Assembly (NCBI RefSeq): GCF_025766255.1
Contig: NW_026516668.1
Span: forward strand, 682,001-746,000
Direction: 5' to 3'
DNA: 64,000 bases
Source: Zychaea mexicana
Lineage: Eukaryota; Mucoromycota; Mucoromycetes; Mucorales; Lichtheimiaceae
This document shows positions 47,335-59,065 of the stretch, in pieces. The position numbers were made by a program, and so were the translations under genes. The notes beneath the pieces are model-generated. The model worked only from the letters and a program-made list of their open reading frames with translations, was not told the DNA's origin and searched no databases. Numbering within the stretch: the stretch's first letter is position 1; each line of letters opens with the position of its first letter.

Positions 47335-50300
47335 ATGGAGTCAACCGATTCGAATGCAGGACGGCCTGCATCGCCTCCGCAAAAGGGTACCGACAACGTG
47401 ATTCACAAGTCTAATGGAAAGGAACAGCAAATTGGTGTTGCACCTTCTGGTGGTGGCAGTAGTAGTGTTGGCCCCAGCGTATCGACAGCCACGTCAATTC
47501 AGCAAGGTACGAAGAGTGTCGTGGCCTTCTCTCTCTTCTTACACGACACGTTTAGATGCGGATTCGATGAGGAGAATCTAATTCACAACATGACCAACTT
47601 ACGCGTCCCACAATATTGTGTCTTAAAAACATAAGGAAGCGATGCACGATCCACGTCAGAAACAGCAACAGCGATTAACAACAATAGTAATAGTACCACT
47701 ACTGCTGCCAGTGGACAGGTCACATTTACAGCCCCACCAGCAACAACCTCTGAAGCCACTGTGGCCGCCGTTACGGCAGCAGCAGCAGCAGACGAATCGG
47801 CTTTACAAAACCAGAAGCTAGTTGAAGAGTTTCAGTATTTACTGGAAAAAAGCCAGAGCTTGTTTAGTGGCCTCAGGTACAAGGTCATTTTCCTGGATTG
47901 TTAAGAATATGCATATGCATGTGTTTTTCATGCGTATTGACCATGAATTCATTATGCATATAGAGATTTGCCTCCAACCGGTAGTCATCGACAATGGAGA
48001 CCTGTAAGTACTTTTAACTGGCTGTTCCTATCTATCCATCATCATAATCATATATGGAGGGTTGTTTTGACTTTGAGGAGATAGTATTTCGAGAAAACTT
48101 TTGAAGTGTATACAAAGGTAAAGTGATTGCATGAGTTCAAATACATATTGACTGAGAAAGGAGGGAAGAGGCTCGTCAAATCTAATGCTCTTTTTATTAT
48201 GTAGCTGTGGAAGTTTCAGCAGACGCATAGGTAATGGTTGCCTCTTCGTCAAAGCATTTCAATGACGTTCGATATGTGACTACTCCTATTAACCCTAGCA
48301 CTCTCTCAGGCCTGTCTTGGAGGATAAGAACAATTACGGACTAAAGCGGTGGGAAGTAGGAGAAATCGCAAGCAAGATCGGGCAGTTATATTATCATTAT
48401 TAGTAGGTCAAGCCCAAATGGGTATAAATATAGAGTATGTCTTTCTTTTTTCTGAGCAATATCCTTTTTTGATCTGCTATTAGTTTACGAACAAGTGATA
48501 CGAGCTATCTGCAAGAAGCTTTCGTATTTTACGACGCGATACATGAACGTCAATATTTTAAAGATATCCTTGAAGTGAAAAAGTATAGTACATCAACCTG
48601 AACAATTCCTTCCTAGATGGTGTTTCTTAATTTTGCTAACTTTCTATTATGCAACACATCTTCTATAGCCCTGCCCTAATGATCAAGAAAATGCGGTACT
48701 ATGCCCGCTTCGTTGTGGTCAGCCTGTTACTGAATAAGGATAGCAATATTCGCTTGCTCATCAGCGAGTTGGAGAGCCTGGTAGACGAATATACAAAGAG
48801 CTTCAAACCTCCAGACGCTAAGGAGTGGCAGATTGTTCTGGATGAAATTAACACGTTTATGGAAGCCGAGAAAAAACTCGCGCCAGTTAGTGCGGATCGG
48901 ACGCCTGTGACGGTAGAGCATCGGCTATCATGGTCGTCAGGATTGAACCGAGGCGACGGTGTTGGTGCCGCATCGAACAGCAAGTTGAAACTTCAAGAAG
49001 CTATCTTGGTTGGCAACTGTCAAAAACAGATCAAATTTTCAGAGCTTACGCTTGACATGTATCGCATCCTGCAGAGCCTTGAAATGCAACCTCCTGGCAC
49101 AACGACGACGAACCAGACATCAACAACTGCAACAAAGGCAAATAAGGGAGCAGCTTCTAAACCAGCAACAGCAACAACGCTGACGACTGACCAGGCATCA
49201 GCGCATCATGATGGCAAGGACCCTGTCATGTCAAAGGACAAGTCAACGACTACACGAAGTATTGTAGGCGTTCATGCAGGGACTGCAGGTGATGATAGCA
49301 CTGGTGGTGGATCGGCAGCCAATAACACATCATCGACTGTTTCGGGTGATCAGCAGCAAAAGCAATCGCAGCAAACACCAGAGCAGTCGCAGACAACCCA
49401 AGAACAGCAACAAGTGCAACCACATCAGTCTTCTCAACAGCAGCAGACGCAAAACTCGCAACAGCGAGATCAACAACAACAACAGCAAGGCAACAACAAT
49501 CTAATTGGTGGAGACAAGGGCACTACTACTATTAGCAGACGTATCAATCCACACAAATACCTACTTTATCGGCCATCTCTTAGCCAACTTTTTGTGTATA
49601 TATCCACTGCTTTCAAAGATACTGCCGACAACGGTGCTATGCTACTCTATCTGTCCGCAGACGGCTGTGAATATCCCGAGGCACAGGATCCTGGTTACCG
49701 AAGTGGTGTAGCTACCAACAACAGAAAAACGCAGCAGCAAAATGTCAGTGCGGCATCGGGAATTACCGCTGAACGATCCGATTCCACGCCAGCAGCAGCG
49801 GCAGCGGGAGGAGGATCCACATCCACTTCTGCCCCTGGAGCTTCCAATACAGCACCAGGATCATCACCATTCACTGCAGCACAAACGGCATCACCTCCCA
49901 TAGTGCCCTCTGTCTATTGTCTTCATCCAGCTGACCTTATACCCTTCACTCGGAAACCGCTATTTCTTATAGTTGACAGCAGCAGCAGCGTCGCCTTTAG
50001 CAGCATACCCAACGTGTTTGATCAGCCTGTCATGAGCCTCATGTCGCCCACAGAATACCCATCGTCAGTTCAAGATAGGAGCGAGATTGGTAGCTTATTT
50101 ACACTTTTCCTTCATACACCTTTGCTCGGATTCTGCTCCGTCTCAGATATTGGAAATTTGGATCAGTCAAATTGGGACGAGTGCGTTTCGCTAATATCGG
50201 CTATGGAACAAAAGATTGGTGAAACTTTGCTGGCTCATCCGGATGTTGGTAAGTAATAAATAGGTTGAAGCATTGATGGATGGGACAAAGTTGCACTTAG

Positions 50301-50685
50301 TACAACCTGGGAATTAACAATTTTTCTTATGAATTTTAAGATGCGCATGTTAAGCGGTTCATGACGGATGAGTTTCTATGGACCTTTGTTGTTCGATTTA
50401 CACTTTGTTGTATTATTTTACGATGTCATTCTTCGTTCAAAGATGAAAAGGTAACAGTACGACAAAGAATAGATTACAGGGAGAAATCGGTTTGAGCCGG
50501 CTAAATGCCAACGTTTCTAACGCTTAATGCTGGTCTAGACGTTCCCTTCATGTCATCCACCGTTACCTGACAATATATACAGCTCGCTTGATATCATTGG
50601 CATGTTACGAAGCCTGACCGATGTAGCTGACGTAGCTACTTACTTCAACTTTCCATTCGTCAATGAAGAGCCAGTAGAGTCATGA
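47335..50685 (+). CDS. SCAI family protein with glutamine-rich insert
   Basis: Homologue of SCAI (suppressor of cancer cell invasion), known in animals as a nuclear cofactor in SRF/MRTF transcription and in DNA-break repair. Ten exons: 47335-47506, 47636-47876, 47964-48003, 48085-48117, 48205-48230, 48310-48402, 48484-48582, 48669-50248, 50341-50450 and 50539-50685, all in phase. Core features: EFQYLLEKSQSLFSGLRDLP, KNNYGLKRWEVGEIASKIGQ, YLQEAFVFYDAIHERQYF and NPALMIKKMRYYARFVVVS. The large exon 8 carries long Thr/Ser/Ala and polyQ tracts (about 49100-49500 and 49730-49890) placed between conserved blocks; RPSLSQLFVYIS and FDQPVMSLMSPTEYPS follow. About 847 residues. The N-terminal 100 residues are disordered, and the first in-frame ATG is taken as start. 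Confidence 0.9.
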
Positions 50686-51324
50686 AGTGGTTGAGGAACT
50701 CATATGCGGAATAAGAAGAATAAATTCAAGAGTGATTTTATACTCCGTGTACTTACTACAGTCGATCCCCTGTAATTTCATACCGTTAACTTTCAACCCT
50801 CAATATCTTCACACAAAACTTGGGGATTGACGCTATGGAAATTACAAAGTTTCACTGTATGCTTATAGATAATATATGGTTTGATGAGTCTATTTTATAA
50901 GAAGAAAGATAAACGATCTTAGTGGTGTCGATATACCATAGTCAGTGGTCACATCAGTAAATTTTCTTGCTCATTACTGTATGTGTTACATATAAACGCA
51001 CTGATGAATGGTCAAACACCTTATTGATCAGTTATATATTGAGAGATAGAAATTGTTTAAAGCGTTGCAATATCGGCAACTTCATACAATAGAAATATGC
51101 TGGGTACTAACACACATTCTATACATCGCTTTTTTCCTCCTTTGTCTATGCACCCTTCAAACCAATCCCAAATTACTTTTTGGGCCTTTTCTAACTTTAC
51201 TCAACCCAGGGTGGTCAATTTAGATTTACAAGAGCCATAAAACGGCAGCAAAACGCAGTCGTTAGGATATTCAGACTTTGAGATGCTATCGTCGTTGTAT
51301 ACTTGACCGTTTCAAGTAGGATGA
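50686..51324. other. Intergenic region containing a MITE-like element
   Basis: Apart from the 103-bp element at 50757-50859, no feature recognised. Confidence 0.5.
50757..50859. mobile_element. Possible Tc1/mariner-type MITE (103 bp)
   Basis: Bounded by TACAGTCGATCCCC on the left and TTTCACTGTA on the right. The two ends are imperfect inverted repeats over about 30 bp, sharing TACAGT and GTAATTTC blocks, with TA at both outer edges, the target of Tc1/mariner elements. Confidence 0.5.
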
Positions 51325-51881
51325 ATGGACAGGGTAGTGTCTTTTTTTGGGAAGGCGTTTTCTCAAATCGATGATGGTGCTGTGGCCAAGTATAGTACAT
51401 GCTGCGTCTACCACTGGCCTCAGTTAAGCATAAATTGCTGTGAAAATGGCACCGATCCGGAATCGATGGAAAAGAAAATGCTCAACTTTGCCATGTCATG
51501 TCATCATTACCAGTAAGTAGAACATTATTGGGTCGAGGAAGTTTTGTTGTTTGTACTCCATCATCAATACATGAGCTGCATTCTTGAATGTGCGATTGCC
51601 ATTTGAAAGACAGCTTTTCCAGAGAGCAGTTGGAATGCCTGGAAGGGTGTGGACGGCCAATACTAAGGGACATTGAAGAGGGCAACATGGATGCCGAACT
51701 TGATTTGGACCAACTGGTAAGGCTGGATCGTTGTTATTGGAGACTCGGAACTTCAAGAAACCTTGGTACATACAGTAGTATGACTCTCACTAACATTACC
51801 TCTTAGACAACGGCCAAAGAAGGGCTACACATTTGGTCACGACCCGGAAGAGGATCCATTGATGTCATAGCATGGCTGTGA
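51325..51881 (+). CDS. Small cysteine-containing protein, possibly FAM136-like
   Basis: Exons 51325-51512, 51614-51716 and 51807 to 51870 or 51881. Exons 1 and 2 join in frame (phase 2), giving spaced cysteines: CCVYH, INCCENG, AMSCHH and LECLEGC. The arrangement MLNFAMSCHH...LECLEGCGRPI resembles the paired Cys blocks of FAM136-type mitochondrial intermembrane space proteins, but the match is weak. The third exon reads sensibly in a frame (YTFGHDPEEDPLMS, stop 51870) that the GTAAGG donor does not supply; the in-phase reading ends at 51881. Gene reality is likely, identity uncertain. Confidence 0.42.
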
Positions 51882-53293
51882 TACAACGAACGGACCGCAT
51901 AACATATTCTAAAATCTCCACATCTGAGCTAGAGCTTTGCATGAGGTTGTCAACGTACATTGAGCTACCTAAACTCGTAACAACGTCGATACCGAAATCG
52001 AAAAAGAGAGTAATTTCGAAAAGTATAGAAATGAACTAAAATTTTCTCAATAGGATTGAGGTACTTCTTCCAGCGATTATATTTGTATTATCGCCTAACG
52101 TGTTGAAGTCTACCTTTTCAATCATTCTTTTTATGATGTCAACAATTTAGGGTTCAAATTGATAAGCAAAATCGAGAAGAACAGAAGCTACACACCGACC
52201 ATCTTCATTAGTACATACAGCAGAATATATAAGTAACTACAGAAATATTGTGTCGTAGCTACTTTTTTGCAAAGGCGAAGAGGGATCATTGTTGGTTTAT
52301 TACTTTAAGCATAATGGGTGAGTAATCTTTCACTAGAAACTAAGAAGGGTAAATTTATCTCTTGGTCATTTGGAGAAGGCTATGGAGAGTACAGTAAGCA
52401 ATAGGGTTTACATGGAGTACACATTTGATAATGTAGTAGGAATATCGCGCACCACTGTTTCCCACTTATTTATTTAAGTTACACGTAGTGTAATGTTCGA
52501 GATGGATATAGAAAAAGATCTTCCTACGGTTGAAGCAAAGAACATTGTTTTATGCATTATATATTAGACGAGACGACGACAGCGGTTATCGTACTTAGCG
52601 CAGTCCTTGAACATCTTGACAGCTACATAAATCAAGTGGTGGTATATATACCTGTTGCTCAAAATAACCCTTCACATATGATACTAATGACATTCTTGTC
52701 CGTCTGTCACTCGCAAAGTGTAAAAGCAAGTGGATCACATGAGCACCACGACGCATATGATCGGCTTTTTCTTTCGCTAGTTGTCTTGCATACTGTACAT
52801 TTTGACAGATATTTAATCGTATTTAGTGCGGGTTCTTCGTTGTTGGCAAATAAACTGATGCCAAGCGTATTGAAGAAGACGGGTTTAGTGATGCAATTTA
52901 CAAGTTTACGTGTATCACAAAAAATGACTGGATGAGTTTATGGCTACAAGAGTGGTCTTTTATAATACTTCCGTTATGTATGTAGTGTGCTCGCACAAAC
53001 ACATCTACGAAAGGTTAGATATTTGGAAAGGTAATGGTGATGGTCAACAGCGCAGTTAGCATTGTTGTACTATCATGGAAATACAAATTTGGTATGACGT
53101 GTGAACCGTATATAATGTAGAGCGGACAAACAGCACGCATGACGGGTCTGCCCACATCTGTCAAAGAAAGGAAGGTTTGTGAATCATCTACAGACGACTT
53201 TTCTTCTTCTTTTTCCCGCTTTCTCCACCCGTCTTTATCTTTTTACTCATTCTTTTCTATCTCTCTACTCATTTTCTACCACAAAAAAAAACG
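51882..53293. other. Intergenic region
   Basis: A 127-codon plus-strand frame at 52552-52935 lacks motifs and is probably chance. No feature recognised. Confidence 0.45.
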
Positions 53294-54208
53294 ATGGACG
53301 GCCAGCTGCAAGACCCTGATGTTGATATTCTGTAAGTATCATCAATCCTTCCTTCTCCTCCTACAGTATCCTTTCCTTTACTTTCAAGCTTTACCCATGC
53401 TTTGTACATTTGTATCATCAGCGAGACACTGTTGAGGCTCTTGCGCATTCGACCTCAAGGATACGAAGTTGACCAGCGCGAGTAAGTCTCTTTTACATCC
53501 ATACGTTCTCTTTTTTTGAAAAAAAAATTCAAAGTATAGAACGAAATCTCAAAACAGGAAGTCTGACTAATATGGATAATGGCTCCGTACACTCTTCTTT
53601 TTATTTTGAGGTTGGAAGCAATGTGTGACCTTGACTTGTTCTGCCGTGAAGTGGCTGCTGAAATGCTAGCACATAGCATCAGCGTCCCAGCGCTACTCCC
53701 ACACATCGGAAAAGGTAATAGCCCTTTGTCTTTTTTCTAAGCCCTCTAGCTTTGATGATTAGGCGGCAGTGAATGAGAAGCTAATACAAGTGTCAATAAA
53801 CTGTAGTCATTACCCAGCTGATTGCGATCACAAGGGCCTACACGGATTATCTACGCATCAAAAGACAAGTTGAGTAAGTTACTTTCTTCTATTTACACTC
53901 ATCCAAATAAAATCTACGTATCGTTGTAATACAGGGAGTAATGAACGATCCTGCTTTATTATATGCAGAGCTGGGCTCGTAGGTCGTCCCCAAGAAGACA
54001 GCAACATGATGTTGAGGTATGATGCACGTTTTTAAGCATATATTGGAGGAGTGGAATGGGATGAGAAAGTGCAAATAGTAAACAATGTATCGATATGTAC
54101 ACTAGCGGACCACCGTTTGAAGAACGTGTACAAGACATGATCAACGTCGCCCGTAATCGTCTTCAAGTGCTACAAAGCATCAGACAGAGTATCACTCGAC
54201 AACAGTAG
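53294..54208 (+). CDS. Conserved-looking small helical protein of unknown function
   Basis: Six short exons (53294-53331, 53422-53481, 53611-53714, 53807-53873, 53969-54016, 54106-54208), every junction in phase with clean GT-AG sites, make a 139-residue protein. The start ATG follows an A-rich leader. Sequence marks: ILETLLRLLRIRPQGYEVDQ, FCREVAAEMLAHSI, VITQLIAITRAYTDYLRIKR and a C-terminal helix RVQDMINVARNRLQVLQSIR. It is predicted almost wholly alpha-helical, with heptad-like leucines, no signal peptide and no membrane segment. Such proteins are often small subunits of larger complexes (Mediator, kinetochore or BORC type), but I cannot assign one. The perfectly coherent six-exon chain is strong evidence that it is real. 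Confidence 0.75.
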
Positions 54209-54683
54209 TTGACTTGATAGCAAACCACAAAGCACTACTTGCTACAATTGATAAAGACAAGTGAAATATTTAGATCACTATCATTGCTATAAGCTACTTA
54301 TGATTCCCTCAATACTACAAATCATTTTTATCGGCTACCAAGACTTTTCGGAGAGCTGGCATGAAATTTCTTGAGCAGCTGTGTGGGTTAACGCGGCTGA
54401 ATATTTCACCGAAAACAAAAATTCTTAAGGCTTGTTGGTTGGTGTGGGGGGATAGGCGTCACTTTTTCCTACTATTAAGGTGCGCATTTCTCCAACGCAA
54501 AAAACTGAACAAAAACCCGTCGGCAAACCAGCCCGAAAGTTACAAAGGTAAGCGGGCCCGCCCTTTTGTATTTTTTTGGTCCTTTCTTCTTTTTGAAACA
54601 CGTGTATCGTGAGGGAAGGGAACGTACAAGCTTACGCTTATCCTTCTGTCATTCTCTTTGTTTAATAATGATAAGCATACCCA
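54209..54683. other. Intergenic region
   Basis: Presumed terminator of the 139-residue protein gene and promoter of the GLTSCR1-domain gene. No separate feature recognised. Confidence 0.5.
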
Positions 54684-56859
54684 ATGAGCAGCAACAACAA
54701 CGAGGCCGCGAACTCTTCCGGTCAGGTAAATAATCTAACGCATATTTAAAAAAAAACAAAGCACTTGAGCTCGTTTCTTATTTCCTTCATTATTAACTGT
54801 GGAATAGTCTAATGGTCCCGATAACAAAGCAACAACAGCAACACCACCAGCACTGGCACCAGCATCGACAGGACCAGCAGCAGATGAAGAAGTCATTACG
54901 CAGCTTACGCTAGCTGGTCTCAAAGTCATCATGTTAAGAAAAGGCGATCAGATCATATATAAACTGCCGGACGACATGAACTTGGCAGCCGTTAGCCAGC
55001 AACAACGCGATCAACTCATGCAGGAAATACAAAAATTGCACGCGGCAACCATGGCAGCAGCCGCAAGAAACAGTAATAGCAATGAAAATGCTGTGGCGGC
55101 AGCAGCGGCAGCAGCAACAGCAAAGACGATTGCGCCGAAACACAATGGTATTGCAGCATCGTTGCCGTTGACTGCGTTGACTGGACCAGGTCCTGGTGGC
55201 AGCAGTGAGAACAACGGACAGTCTGCAGCAGCTGAAGCAGAGGCATTAAAGGAGACGGCAAGAAAGTTACGGGAGGAATATGAGATGGAACAACAGCGGC
55301 AACAACAACACAGCTTTCAGCAACAGTTACAGCTCCAGCCACATGATCAATTTAATCGGTTGATGAATCCAGAAGTGAAGACGACGCGGAAATATGTAAA
55401 GACTGGCAAGTATTCCAAGAAGCGACAGCAGCAGCAACCATCACCACAGCAACACCAGTTTTTACAGCAATTACAGCAACACATCCCGCCACACTCCCAG
55501 CAACAATTTCCCGCAGAGCAGCAGCAACAGCAGCAGCAGCAGCCACCGACAAGAGTGGCCAATGTTCAAGGACAACACTCATCACAGCAAATGCCACTGC
55601 CACCTCCTCCTATGTTGAGTCCACACCAATTGCTCGCTTTACAACAGCAGTTCTCACAAGGTGCTGGTGGTACCGATTCGAATGCTGGTGGTGGTGGTGA
55701 TGCTCCTGGTGGAGCAAATAAACCACCAATTCCACCCTTACCGAAATCGTTCCTTACGAAAAGACTTCCAGAAGAAGAGGCACATCATCAAGAGGTGAAG
55801 CGAAGGTAAAATTACCGGAGAAGCGTTGTCCGTAGTTAGTAGTTGCTTGGCCATATTGAAAGTCTGATTACCTTTACTAAACAAAGTTTTGTTTTGTATG
55901 TGGGTGTTTGTTTTTTTAGAATCCTTGAATCGATGAAAACCGATCGGGATACTGTACTTAACCCTGACTATGAGACGCCATTCAAATCAAAGGAGGATGT
56001 TATGAAACGGCTACTTCCATACCATATTTTCCAGTATCCGAAAGCAGATTTGGAAATAAATAAGATACCATTAGATCGTCAAGGTATGAATCAATATAGA
56101 AGGTTGAAAAGAACGTAATGATTATTTTGGTTTTTTGATGAGGTTGTTGGTCGACTCATCTTTGATTCATTAGACCATGCAACCATGGATATTTTCAAAT
56201 CACAAGCTGAACTGTTTGACAAGTTCTCTAAAGTATCTACTAAAATGGCAGAGGTAACCTTAGTTGCTTTCTATAAGTTGTTGGGCTACAAGAGAAATGG
56301 CCAGCGAGTTAATTCTTTCTGTTTACTTAAAAGCAGGGCGGTGGATCAAAACAATTACGGATATTACTTGAACGTCAATTATTAGCGGATCAAAGACAGC
56401 GACTGACGGAGGAACAAGCGCGAGTAGCAGCGGAACAGGCAGCGCTTCAGCAGCAAGAGATGTTCCGAGTTCAAGCAGAACAAGCACGGCTTGCAGCAGC
56501 GCAACAGGCGGCAGCAGCAGACTCTCAACGCCAAAATTCATTATCTCCAACAACACCAGGTAAACTTTCTTCATTTAACTTGACCAGCCATTTTTCTTCG
56601 ATTTGTATACTGATAATAGAACGGTTTTCTTACTACGGCGAACATTTCAGCAGCAGCGACCAACTATGCCAACGCAGCCACCGCACTCTTACAAAACCCA
56701 CAATTCCAAAGTCAATACAATCAATTACCGCCCGAGATGCAGCAATTACTGCGAAACAAAGAGCAATTGGCCGCGTTGCTCGAACAACACAGTAAAGATA
56801 ACAAGCTGTTTGCACTTGCCCCGTCATCTTCTTCATCTTCATCCTCGCCCTCGAAATAG
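54684..56859 (+). CDS. GLTSCR1/BICRA-domain protein (SWI/SNF subunit-like)
   Basis: Six exons: 54684-54725, 54808-55805, 55920-56083, 56174-56253, 56337-56559 and 56651-56859. The N-terminal half is low-complexity: a conserved start (VITQLTLAGLKVIMLRKGD), then Ala, polyQ and Pro/Gly-rich tracts. The GLTSCR1 domain spans the exon 2-5 junctions: RILESMKTDRDTVLNPDY, PFKSKEDVMKRLLPYHIFQY, ATMDIFKSQAELFDKFSKVS. It is followed by a Gln/Ala-rich coiled coil (RQLLADQRQRLTEEQARVAA) and a Ser tail. In animals BICRA and BICRAL define the non-canonical BAF complex; fungal relatives are expected in a SWI/SNF-type remodeller. About 571 residues. An ATG at 54668 lies in another frame and would break the exon 1-2 junction. 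Confidence 0.85.
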
Positions 56860-57054
56860 TATATAAGTGCATACTACACATACAATCTCAATAGACAAAA
56901 TGTTTCAACCGCATACATTCAAATTCCTACCACTTTTGAGCTTACAAAAAATGGTTTAAATAGCAGCGAATGGTTTGTAACTCTTGGGATCATCACATTC
57001 TTTCCTTATACGATGCTTGGTTTTTATCCTTCGGAAGTATCGTTGTTAACCAAC
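56860..57054. other. Short intergenic stretch after GLTSCR1-domain gene
   Basis: Probable 3' UTR and terminator; no other feature. Confidence 0.4.
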
Positions 57055-57375
57055 CACAGTTTCTTTCGCCATATTCATATATGCAAACAGGTTATCAACC
57101 TGACCAGCTTCAAATATGTTCTCTCTCTTCTTCGTTTAGGAGACATTGTACTCATGAATAATGTTGCTAATAGAATGTTTATGTGACACAATGTGTGCTT
57201 TGCATAATAGAGGACTGAAAACAAAAAATCAGCGATTATGCGTAAGAGAAAAGAGAGTCTAGTTAGCATAAAGTGATTTTTGCTAAGAACAGGGTGAGAA
57301 AGATGCATGGGAAAAGGAACATAGAACCACTACGACTACCTCTATTGGCACCATTCATATTGCTGTCACCGTAGT
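57055..57375 (-). pseudogene. Relic of a CotH gene 3' end
   Basis: About 320 bp are alignable by eye to 58845-59180, the 3' end and 3' flank of the complete CotH gene. Shared blocks include GTTCTCTCT, TTAGGAGACA, ACTCATGAA and AGAACAGGGTG. The minus strand still reads the GPI-type tail: GSRSGSMFLFPCIFLTLF then a stop at 57265-57263, against GSHSSSMFLSTCIFATLF in the intact gene. No CotH kinase core is left upstream (57380-58000). Confidence 0.75.
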
Positions 57376-59065
57376 CCCAGTGTAGCACACAAAGACCCAG
57401 CCCAAGATATCTACTCATGCTGTCACATTCTCGTTCCTTTTACCTTACCAGGATGCCCAAGCGAAATTCAGCAAAAGGTTTGGACGCGTTAGTTACATAC
57501 AGAAAATTGAGATTATGATACTGCTCGTGTCCAAAGAAGAACTCAGAGATGTGTTGTAAAGGCTTAACGGAACAAGAAGTGATGTCTCTTCCTTGTAAAG
57601 TTGTCTAGAATGCTTTTATAAAATGCGCTTTCAAGAGCAGAACTCAAGCCTGGAATCCGACAAAAAAAAGATGCGTAGTGCTGAACAAGGCACTCTCGAC
57701 CAAAGCTTGAGGAACTGGTCGGTCTAATAGTATCATCAGCAACGTTGTTTTGGGATCCGTACACACTGTTAGTAAAGATTCTGTAACTTTGAAAATGGAT
57801 GTGGCATGAATAACATGTATGCTATATATATATATATATATATATATAGAAAAGCTGTCCCCTCATCTTCCGCATTCATACTGGTGGCACGGGTGAGGTG
57901 GGACGTGAGGTACGGTCATTTGAGTATAATCATGATATTAGGAAATAAGCATTGACTACTGAGGTCCATGTCAACCAATTGGTAAAAAAATCTTACACCC
58001 TTTCCGCCGAAGAAGCTTCAAAGTTGATAATTTGCTTGATTTAATTGCTTGTTTAGTATCAACAATGGACAAAAAGAATGGTGTGCGATTCTATATTGTT
58101 GTATTCACCGAACTTGTAATAGGGCTGCCAAGAAAAAATCTTCGTGTTGATGTTGGCAAAAATGGTCTCTACATCTCGCAAACGGTTGCCGAAATGGTAT
58201 TACCAATTCCACCAATACTATCAATAGCATCGACTGTAAACCACTACATCGGTTGGCAATCACAAACACATTAAAAAGGAACAGAAAATGAAGTGCTATC
58301 ATATCAAGCTCGGCTGAATGCTTTGCGAATTCTCCAGCAAAAAGGCGAAGAACAAAGCGTCAATCGGTTTCACTGATCTACCATGAAGCATTCCGACACT
58401 TTGGTGACTACCGAGAGCACCATTATCCGCCATGTATACATTTAATTTATCACTTCATACATACTCTTATATGGGTGTATTGTACATATTGTTTTAAATG
58501 TTGTGAAGATACAATTGAGAGTTCTGCGTTCCGTATTTGATTGAAAATATGGAGCTCAAAAACGTTAATGAGTTTATATACAGGATCAAGACGATCCTAC
58601 TATTTTATAGGCAAATAATGTAATAATGTAGTGATATGTACACACTGTTGATTTGTTGGGTACTAAACCGTGGTCACCCAAAGAATTCATCGATCTCAAT
58701 AACTTATCAATGGATGCAAGAGGTGAGTTTTTTCTATACATTTTCGAATACAAAGCACTCCAGCTATACTACGAGCACATGCTCTTAAAATACTCGAGGT
58801 TTCTTTTTTCTGTCGCTATAATTATTATATCTTGGTCGGCATCCCCTCACAGATACTTTCGTCATATTCGACGTATATGTATATGGATAATCAGTCCGAC
58901 CAGGTTCTCTCTTTATTAGGAGACACTGTACTCATGAAAACGTCGGATAAATTGAATGTTCTTTTAAGGGGTAGTATTACTGTATATGTGCTATGCATAA
59001 CAGGGGACAGAGAGCAAAAGACGAATTTGACAACAGCGATCATGCATTATAGGGAGGGGGTCTAA
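57376..59065. other. Intergenic region between CotH relic and CotH gene
   Basis: Contains a (TA)n tract at 57823-57848 and the flank homologous to the CotH relic at about 58845-59065. No gene recognised. Confidence 0.5.
57823..57848. repeat. (TA)13 microsatellite
   Basis: Uninterrupted TA dinucleotide run. Confidence 0.95.

Noticed and set aside
49250..49510. Glutamine codon repeats as a CRISPR-like or minisatellite array
   Set aside because: They are irregular CAA/CAG codons within the open SCAI frame, not spaced identical repeats.
52552..52935. 127-codon plus-strand frame
   Set aside because: No recognisable motif, poor start context, no splice partners, and composition like the surrounding noncoding DNA.
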